From NCBI RefSeq assembly GCF_001484605.1, contig NZ_CP013747.1, forward strand, positions 2,976,001 to 3,040,000: a stretch of DNA of 64,000 nt, given 5' to 3'. A model generated the notes under the pieces. The model had not been told where the DNA came from. It made no database searches and saw only the letters and a program-made list of their open reading frames with translations. Position numbers and translations under genes: made by a program. How positions within the stretch are numbered: the first letter of the stretch is position 1; each line of letters starts with the position of its first letter. This document shows, in pieces, positions 59,481 to 64,000 of this stretch. The DNA is from Pseudarthrobacter sulfonivorans. GTDB lineage: Bacteria > Actinomycetota > Actinomycetes > Actinomycetales > Micrococcaceae.

Positions 59481-60236
59481 ATGGCTGAAAAAGCCTCCGG
59501 AGGCGTGCAGTCCGTCGAGCGCGTCTTCGAACTGCTGGAACTCATCACAGACGCGGGCGGTGACGTGACGCTCAGCGAGCTCTCCTCCTCCACGGATCTG
59601 CCCCTGCCCACCATCCACCGCCTGCTGCGCACGTTGGTCTCGCTTGGCTACATCCGCCAGCTGCCCAACCGCCGTTACGCACTGGGCCCCCGGCTGATCC
59701 GGCTTGGCGAAGCCGCCAGCAAGCAGCTTGGAGCCGTGGCCCGCCCGCAGCTGAAGAACCTTGTGGACCGCCTCGGCGAAACCTCCAACATGGCCGTGCT
59801 GGACTCGGACATGGTCATCTACGTTGCCCAGGTGCCGTCCATGCACTCCATGCGCATGTTCACCGAGGTGGGCCGCCGCGCCCACACGCACGACACCGGC
59901 GTCGGCAAGGCAATCCTGGCCCAGCTGGACGACGACGTGGTGCGCGGCATCGTGGCCCGCACCGGCATGCCCACCCCCACGGCCAAGAGCATCGGCGACA
60001 TCGATTCCCTCCTGGCCGACCTGAAGCTGATCCGTGAACGCGGCTACTCCATCGACGAGGAAGAGCAGGAGCTCGGCGTGCGCTGCTTCGCGATGGCCGT
60101 GCCCAACGCGCCCACCCCGGCCGCCATCTCGGTCTCCGGGCCGATCAGCCGCGTGGACCAGAGCTTCGCCGACCGTGCCGTGCCGCTGCTGCGCCAGGCC
60201 GCGATGGCGATCTCGGCGGAGCTCAACCAGAACTGA
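59481..60236 (+). CDS. IclR-family regulator of the purine/glyoxylate genes
   Basis: 251 residues. Winged helix: SVERVFELLELITDAGGDVTLSELSSSTDLPLPTIHRLLRTLVSLGYIRQLPNRRYALG. Effector domain: AVLDSDMVIYVAQVPSMHSMRMFTEVGRRAHTHDTGVGKAILAQL and GYSIDEEEQELGVRCFAMAVPNA. Resembles AllR/GclR-type regulators that sense glyoxylate or allantoin-pathway intermediates. AGGAGA lies upstream. Divergent from malic enzyme, and related operator-like 15-mers lie there and before hyi. Confidence 0.9.
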   Translation: MAEKASGGVQSVERVFELLELITDAGGDVTLSELSSSTDLPLPTIHRLLRTLVSLGYIRQLPNRRYALGPRLIRLGEAASKQLGAVARPQLKNLVDRLGETSNMAVLDSDMVIYVAQVPSMHSMRMFTEVGRRAHTHDTGVGKAILAQLDDDVVRGIVARTGMPTPTAKSIGDIDSLLADLKLIRERGYSIDEEEQELGVRCFAMAVPNAPTPAAISVSGPISRVDQSFADRAVPLLRQAAMAISAELNQN

Positions 60237-60249
60237 GTTTCCCTCCCCG

Positions 60250-60723
60250 TCATCTGCCATTTCGGCGTGCCTTTGGATGGGTGTGCCGCTTCAGCATGGA
60301 GTCCACAACGATCGGGTGAAGCGGCCGCACGACGCTAAAGTACAATCTCCCGCGCCACCCCTTAAGCTCGACGGCGGTTGTCACCCTGAGGATCCGGTTC
60401 ACCGGATCCACCCCGACGGCGATCGCGCAGTCCAGGTGCCGGTCACGGATGAAGATCAGGGCTTCTTCGCCCGACTGCTCGGTCACGGTGAACACGTCCC
60501 GCGGTGCACGCGGTATGCCGATCAGGGGTACCAGTGCCTGGCGCAACCGCATCGCTCCCGAGATCCATCGGGGCATCGATTCCATGGAGAAGAGGCGCTG
60601 CGCCCATTCCGCGGGGTCCGTGCTGGCACCCGCGGGGAGGGTGGCCAGGCAGACGTCGGCGTAGTCGGGCTCCGCGATCTCCCGAAGGGCGAGTGAACGG
60701 AAGCAGGGTGTCTGTTCGGTCAT
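60250..60723 (-). CDS. DUF2867-domain protein
   Basis: 157 residues. RWISGAMRLRQALVPLIGI, DVFTVTEQSGEEALIFIRDRHLDCAIAVGVD, VTTAVELKGWRGRLYFSVVRPLHPIVVDSMLKR are typical of DUF2867, a SRPBCC-like family of unknown function. It is convergent with the IclR gene (13 bases apart) and lies downstream of the NCS2 permease terminator. No function can be assigned. Confidence 0.75.
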   Translation of the reverse strand: MTEQTPCFRSLALREIAEPDYADVCLATLPAGASTDPAEWAQRLFSMESMPRWISGAMRLRQALVPLIGIPRAPRDVFTVTEQSGEEALIFIRDRHLDCAIAVGVDPVNRILRVTTAVELKGWRGRLYFSVVRPLHPIVVDSMLKRHTHPKARRNGR

Positions 60724-60784
60724 GGCTTGAGCCTACGGTGAGTGTCGCGCGGTGGTGAGTGCCGCCGTCGTACTATCTGCGCGA

Positions 60785-60835
60785 GATGACAGATGACGGC
60801 AGTGTTCCCGTGGAACACTGCCGTCAACTGTCATT
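60785..60835 (-). terminator. Strong terminator after the NCS2 permease gene
   Basis: ATGACAG...CTGTCAT outer arms and a perfect inner stem GACGGCAGTGTTCC / GGAACACTGCCGTC around CGT, 10 bases beyond the permease stop. The element is about 50 bases long. Confidence 0.85.
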
Positions 60836-60844
60836 TGGACGGGG

Positions 60845-62332
60845 TTAGTGCTCCGCGGACGTCTTGAGCGGGACTTCCTTGCCCTCGGCGTCGATCAGCT
60901 TGCCGCCCTCGTAACGGTCGCCGTCGGCCAGGCATTTCAGGTCGGATTCTGTGACCACCCGGCCGGTGCCGGCCACAAACACTGACTGGTTGTCCGAGTT
61001 GCCGGCCTTGAGGTGGTTGAAGAGCAGGTTCAGCAGGATGGCCATGACGGCGGCCGAGCTGATGCCCGAGTGGAAGATCGTGGAGAACCAGGACGGGAAC
61101 TGGTCGTAGAACTTCGGGGCCGCAATCGGGATCATGCCAAAGCCGATGGATGCGGCCACGATGACCAGGTTCATGTTGTTTTTGTACTCCACCTTGGCGA
61201 GCGTGCGGATGCCGCTGGCGGCCACCGTTCCAAAGAGTACGACGCCGGCGCCGCCCAGGACGGGTGTCGGAACCGCTGCGACCACTCGGCCGAGGATGGG
61301 CAGCAGACCCAGGATCACCAGGATGAGCCCGCCGGCGCTCACCACGAAGCGGCTCTTGATGCCGGTGATGGCCACGAGGCCCACGTTCTGGGCGAAGGCG
61401 CTCTGGGTGAAGGAGTTGAACAGGGGCGAGATGGCGCTTGAGAGCATGTCCGCCCGCAGGCCGTCGCCGATGCGGCGTGAGTCCACCTTGGTGTCCACGA
61501 TCTCGCCGACGGCGATGATGTCCGCAGAGGTCTCCGTGAGCGTCACCAGGATGACAATCAGCATCGAAATGATCGCGGCAATCTCAAAGGTCGGCAGGCC
61601 AAAGGCGAACGGCGTGGGGAAGGCGACAACGTCGCCCTGGCCCACTTTGGAGAAATCCGCCATGCCCGTGAACAGGGCGATCACAGTGCCGATCACCATG
61701 GCCAGCAGGATGGACAAGCGGGAGATGGCGGCGTTGCCCACCTTGCTCAGCAGCAGGACGATGCCCATGGTGGCTGCGGCGAGGCCGATGTTGGCCACGC
61801 TCCCGTAGTTCTCGGCCTTGGCGTTGCCGCCCATGGCCCAGTTGGCGGCGACCGGCATGAGGGTCAGGCCGATCGTGGTGATGACCGTGCCGGTGACCAC
61901 GGGCGGGAAGAACTTGATGATTTTGGAGAAGAGCGGCGTGATGGCCAGGCCGATCAGGGACGCCACAATCACGGAGCCGAAAACGGCCTGGATGCCGCCG
62001 CCGCCCTGCACGATCGCCACCATCGTGGAGACGCCGGCGAACGAGACGCCCTGTACCAGCGGCAGTTGCGATCCGAAGAACGGGATTCCCACGGTCTGCA
62101 GGATGGTCGCGAGGCCGCCGACAAACAGGCAGGCCGCGATGAGCAGGCCGATGTCCGTGGCGGACATGCCGGCCGCGGCTCCAATGATGAGCGGCGGGGC
62201 GATGATGCCGCCATACATGGTCAAAACGTGCTGGAAGCCGTACGCGAACGTGCTTCCGATGGAGAGGCGCTTGTCCTCGGGGCGGGCCGCGGAACTAGTC
62301 GACGCGGGCCGGGAATTCTTCTTGCTGTTCAT
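60845..62332 (-). CDS. NCS2-family urate/xanthine-type permease
   Basis: 495 residues, nucleobase:cation symporter-2 with about 14 membrane segments: LSIGSTFAYGFQHVLTMYGGIIAPPLIIGAAAGMS, IPFFGSQLPLVQGVSFAGVSTM, and the NAT signature FAQNVGLVAITGIKSRFVVSAGG. The position directly downstream of urate oxidase supports urate or xanthine as substrate rather than uracil. An upstream 13-base direct repeat duplicates the start region and creates a 7-codon reading frame ending in ATGA at this start. Confidence 0.92.
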   Translation of the reverse strand: MNSKKNSRPASTSSAARPEDKRLSIGSTFAYGFQHVLTMYGGIIAPPLIIGAAAGMSATDIGLLIAACLFVGGLATILQTVGIPFFGSQLPLVQGVSFAGVSTMVAIVQGGGGIQAVFGSVIVASLIGLAITPLFSKIIKFFPPVVTGTVITTIGLTLMPVAANWAMGGNAKAENYGSVANIGLAAATMGIVLLLSKVGNAAISRLSILLAMVIGTVIALFTGMADFSKVGQGDVVAFPTPFAFGLPTFEIAAIISMLIVILVTLTETSADIIAVGEIVDTKVDSRRIGDGLRADMLSSAISPLFNSFTQSAFAQNVGLVAITGIKSRFVVSAGGLILVILGLLPILGRVVAAVPTPVLGGAGVVLFGTVAASGIRTLAKVEYKNNMNLVIVAASIGFGMIPIAAPKFYDQFPSWFSTIFHSGISSAAVMAILLNLLFNHLKAGNSDNQSVFVAGTGRVVTESDLKCLADGDRYEGGKLIDAEGKEVPLKTSAEH

Positions 62333-62352
62333 GGCAGACTTTCTTGGTTCAT
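62329..62352 (-). other. Seven-codon upstream reading frame coupled to the permease
   Basis: ATG at 62352 gives MNQESLP and a TGA whose last bases overlap the permease ATG (ATGA). It arises from the direct repeat GTTCATGGCAGAC (62328-62340 and 62348-62360). GAAGG lies 9 bases before the upstream ATG, a better ribosome site than the one directly before the permease start. Confidence 0.45.
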
Positions 62353-62408
62353 GGCAGACGCCTTCGTCTGGCTAACAATGTCTGGCTATGGATCTAGGGA
62401 ATGTTGGT

Positions 62409-62495
62409 GCCCGGCCCCGGAGTTTTTGGGCAGATATAGCGGGTTTAAGGGTTCCTGAAGTCGCTTTAAGTGGACAAAAACTCCGAGGCCGGGGC
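62409..62495. repeat. Long inverted repeat between urate oxidase and permease genes
   Basis: A left arm GCCCGGCCCCGGAGTTTTTG (from 62409) and a right arm CAAAAACTCCGAGGCC (continuing GGGGC to 62495) complement each other with a small bulge, separated by about 46 bases. It could end uricase transcription or act as a leader element of the permease. Confidence 0.6.
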
Positions 62496-62510
62496 GGGGT
62501 GGCGGGTGGG

Positions 62511-63419
62511 TCAGCAGAAGCCGGCGATGCCGTTCCAGGCGGCGGGGGCCGTGCCTGAGTTTTCGCGCTGGACCGTGGCCTCGATCAGGCCGTAGGGGCG
62601 GTCCGCGGCGAAGAAGACCTCGTTGGGGTTGTCGAGCCCGAACGGGCTGAGGTCAACGAGGAAGTGGTGCTTGTTGGGCATCGAGAACTTGATCTCGTCC
62701 ACTTCGCCATGTGCTTCCAGGACCTTCTTGCCCATGTCGAACAGGGTCTGCTGCAGGGCGTGGGAGTAGTTCTCCGTGAAGCCCTCGAGCAGCAGGGCCT
62801 TGATGTCCTCGTAGCTCTTGTTGAAGTCCGTGGCCGTGTGGTCCAGGCCTGTGCTGTAGCGCCAGCGGGCGGAAACATCCGTGGCCAGGATGCGGTCCGT
62901 GGTCTCGGGCAGGGTGGTGTACTTGTCTCGCGGGTAGCCCACAAAGCCGGACTGGGTGGTCTTCAGGACGGTCAGGTCCTTGAGCCCGGAGATCAGGTGC
63001 GTGGTGTTGCCGTCCCGGACCACGACGGCGGTACGGACTTCCTGCCCGTTCCGGACAAAGCTGTGGTCGTGTTCGGAGCCGTGCGACTGGATGCGGTCCC
63101 AGGTGTAGGACTCGGCTTCCCAGCGGCCGCCCGTAACCCAGTCGAAGCCTGACGTGAAGTGCTCGCTGAGGCGAAGAAGGAAGGCTTCGGGGGAGCCAAC
63201 GCCCGCCCTGGCGAAGGCGTAGATGGTGTTCTTCTGGGTGTCCGTGGCGACGACGTGGGCGTTGTCGCCCTGGAGGTGCGCAGCCTCGAAATCACCACGC
63301 AGCTGCGAGGTGACGTTCAGGTCTTCGATCTGGTGGCGGTCGGTGTCGCGGGTGACTTTGACGACGCGGACTTCTGCCTTGCCGTACTGGTTGTCGCCGA
63401 GGACGATTTTGTTGCTCAT
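62511..63419 (-). CDS. Urate oxidase (cofactor-free uricase)
   Basis: 302 residues, two tandem T-fold domains. KAEVRVVKVTRDTD (catalytic Lys region), ATDTQKNTIYAFARAG (Thr), SFVRNGQEVRTAVVVRDG, SGLKDLTVLKTTQSGFVGYPRDKYTTLPET (Phe/Arg/Gln urate pocket region), MPNKHHFLVDLSPFGLDNPNEVFFAADRPYGLIEATV (His). It oxidises urate to 5-hydroxyisourate. I chose the ATG at 63419 (GGGAT about 8 bases upstream); 63425 is an equally in-frame option. The HIU hydrolase and OHCU decarboxylase expected downstream in the pathway are not in the window. Confidence 0.94.
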   Translation of the reverse strand: MSNKIVLGDNQYGKAEVRVVKVTRDTDRHQIEDLNVTSQLRGDFEAAHLQGDNAHVVATDTQKNTIYAFARAGVGSPEAFLLRLSEHFTSGFDWVTGGRWEAESYTWDRIQSHGSEHDHSFVRNGQEVRTAVVVRDGNTTHLISGLKDLTVLKTTQSGFVGYPRDKYTTLPETTDRILATDVSARWRYSTGLDHTATDFNKSYEDIKALLLEGFTENYSHALQQTLFDMGKKVLEAHGEVDEIKFSMPNKHHFLVDLSPFGLDNPNEVFFAADRPYGLIEATVQRENSGTAPAAWNGIAGFC

Positions 63420-63433
63420 GGTCATATCCCAAC

Positions 63434-63448
63434 TTCTACGAGGTGGAA
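63434..63448 (-). promoter_or_regulatory. IclR-like 15-mer just upstream of uricase
   Basis: TTCTACGAGGTGGAA resembles the 15-mers before hyi (TTCTGCTTTATGAAA, TTCCGCTTTGTGGAA) in its outer bases only. It lies 14 bases before the uricase start. Weak on its own. Confidence 0.3.
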
Positions 63449-63507
63449 CCTTCAAGGTCCACCAACGAAATTAAGCGCGTATTTCCAACGCGTTTCTGGT
63501 GGAGCCG

Positions 63508-63546
63508 ACCCAACAAAAAAGAGCCGGCATCCATTGATGCCAGCTC
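63508..63546 (-). terminator. Orphan minus-strand terminator upstream of uricase
   Basis: GAGCCGGCATC and GATGCCAGCTC pair (one mismatch) around a short loop (63522-63546), followed on the minus strand by U6 (A-run at 63514-63520). No coding gene lies immediately upstream on the minus strand, so it ends either a small RNA or an attenuated leader of the uricase transcript. Confidence 0.65.
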
Positions 63547-63640
63547 ATTACGACCCTGCCTGCTGCTCCCAGGTTACGTGACCTGCGCCACGAAGTGAAA
63601 AAAGCGTAGCCCACTCTTGCCAGTGGTGTCATCACTTCCC
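63547..63640 (-). ncRNA. Candidate structured small RNA or leader
   Basis: On the minus strand, GAAGTGA/TCACTTC (63632-63638 with 63592-63598) encloses the hairpin CCACTGGCAAGAGTGG (63626-63611), followed by a second hairpin AGGTCACGTAACCT (63584-63571), then the orphan terminator. This paired, terminator-capped layout is that of a riboswitch-like leader or sRNA. It matches no class I recognise. Confidence 0.3.
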
Positions 63641-63701
63641 GGGAATTGTTATGTACTTTCCGATTGTGACCGCCCGGGGGTGCATCTCTGCGGCCGAGGT
63701 C

Positions 63702-63730
63702 TTGACGCCGATCCCAGACCCTCATAGAAT
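63702..63730 (+). promoter_or_regulatory. Sigma70-type promoter of the 57-residue gene
   Basis: TTGACG (63702-63707), 17-base spacer, TAGAAT (63725-63730). The only plus-strand promoter-like match in this gap, pointing to the small gene at 63797. Confidence 0.65.
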
Positions 63731-63750
63731 TTCCACATAACAATAAAAGA

Positions 63751-63767
63751 TTTCCGAAGTACGGAAA
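63751..63767 (+). promoter_or_regulatory. Palindrome in the leader of the 57-residue gene
   Basis: TTTCCGAAGTACGGAAA: six-base arms around five bases, located just after the expected transcription start. The TTTCC/GGAAA ends resemble IclR-type dyads, so it may be an operator. Confidence 0.45.
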
Positions 63768-63796
63768 AGCTAAGCAGCAAGAACGAGGAGGAACAG

Positions 63797-63970
63797 ATGG
63801 ACTCGAAGGATAAGAACAACGTCGTGGATTTCCCGGCCCCCGGCCAGGAGCTGTACCTGCCGTTCGGCGCCACGGATCCCGACTTCTACATTCCGGCCGA
63901 CTGTGACCGTGCAGGCGGGTTCTCCCGCTGGATGCGCGCGCTCCCGGTATTCGGCCGGCAGCGTCCCTAA
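63797..63970 (+). CDS. 57-residue small protein, unknown
   Basis: MDSKDKNNVVDFPAPGQELY, then LPFGATDPDFYIPADCDRAG, then GFSRWMRALPVFGRQRP. It has a very good ribosome site (GAGGAGGAA 5 bases upstream), a convincing promoter and an operator-like palindrome. Composition is Pro/Asp-rich with one Cys and a basic tail; no membrane segment. I do not recognise the family. Being right beside the uricase gene and divergent from it, it may belong to the same purine regulon or lead a rightward operon outside the window. Confidence 0.65.
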   Translation: MDSKDKNNVVDFPAPGQELYLPFGATDPDFYIPADCDRAGGFSRWMRALPVFGRQRP

Positions 63971-64000
63971 GAGCTCCATCCCCAGCAGCCCCCTCTGCTC

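Noticed and set aside
63560..63600. Possible SRP RNA (AGGTCA...GGGAGCAGC similarity on the minus strand)
   Set aside because: The invariant GGAA tetraloop helix of SRP helix 8 is absent; the local stem is AGGT/ACCT instead.

Overview
This is a high-GC actinobacterial chromosome segment. The gene families (DUF222/HNH protein, CsbD, SARP/BTAD regulator, MmyB-type XRE regulators, IclR-controlled purine catabolism, Arr) and the frequent GTG starts suggest Arthrobacter, Pseudarthrobacter or a related Micrococcaceae. The genus is an inference from family content; no rRNA or tRNA gene is visible.

Layout. (1) 1-9.7 kb: a sugar-acid regulon. A polar amino-acid-type ABC transporter (left edge), a five-gene operon for L-fuconate-type sugar acids (fucD, aldehyde dehydrogenase, FAH-type dehydratase, FAH-type hydrolase, SDR) joined by ATGA overlaps, a GntR/FCD repressor and an MFS sugar-acid transporter. 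Three promoters share the layout TTGnnC-N16-TATGAT with paired CTATATGA half-sites. (2) 9.8-22.8 kb: accessory single genes separated by copies of a GC-rich intergenic palindrome: a stand-alone HsdR-N-like nuclease, a thioredoxin-like protein with a tiny zinc-ribbon partner, a DUF222-HNH protein, a TetR/MDR divergent pair with twin 19-bp operators, and a metal module (MntR-type regulator, multicopper oxidase, ZIP transporter) around one dyad. An alpha/beta hydrolase, an MmyB remnant and an arr rifamycin ADP-ribosyltransferase follow. (3) 22.9-28.4 kb: polyol uptake and oxidation (AraC regulator, SmoE/F/G-like ABC components without an ATPase, sorbitol/xylitol-type dehydrogenase). (4) 28.7-30.8 kb: cupin, D-threonine aldolase-like enzyme, Bcp peroxiredoxin.

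(5) 30.9-37.7 kb: glyoxylate half of the purine/allantoin pathway (hyi, glxR, gcl, glxK, allB and a receiver-less winged-helix protein). (6) 37.9-54.0 kb: an interruption with CsbD, a membrane protein, an F420-reductase-like protein, and a scar (about 40.0-43.2 kb) built from IS, resolvase, ParB and Fur fragments around an intact ECF sigma factor plus HExxH protein. Then come a secreted protein, a threonine dehydratase-like enzyme, alpha-carbonic anhydrase, XRE/aldo-keto reductase, hutG/IclR, azoR/HxlR, a small monooxygenase and a SARP/BTAD regulator. (7) 54.1-63.4 kb: second half of the purine cluster (allE, a DUF6986 CitE-like protein, malate synthase, malic enzyme, IclR regulator, DUF2867 protein, NCS2 urate/xanthine-type permease, urate oxidase). 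The right edge holds an orphan minus-strand terminator with a possible structured RNA and a 57-residue small protein with a clear promoter.

How they work together: urate enters by the NCS2 permease and is opened by uricase and allantoinase. AllE acts on the ureidoglycine intermediate. The resulting glyoxylate flows either through Gcl-GlxR-GlxK to glycerate phosphate or through malate synthase and malic enzyme to pyruvate. Allantoate amidohydrolase, HIU hydrolase, OHCU decarboxylase and xanthine dehydrogenase are not in the window.
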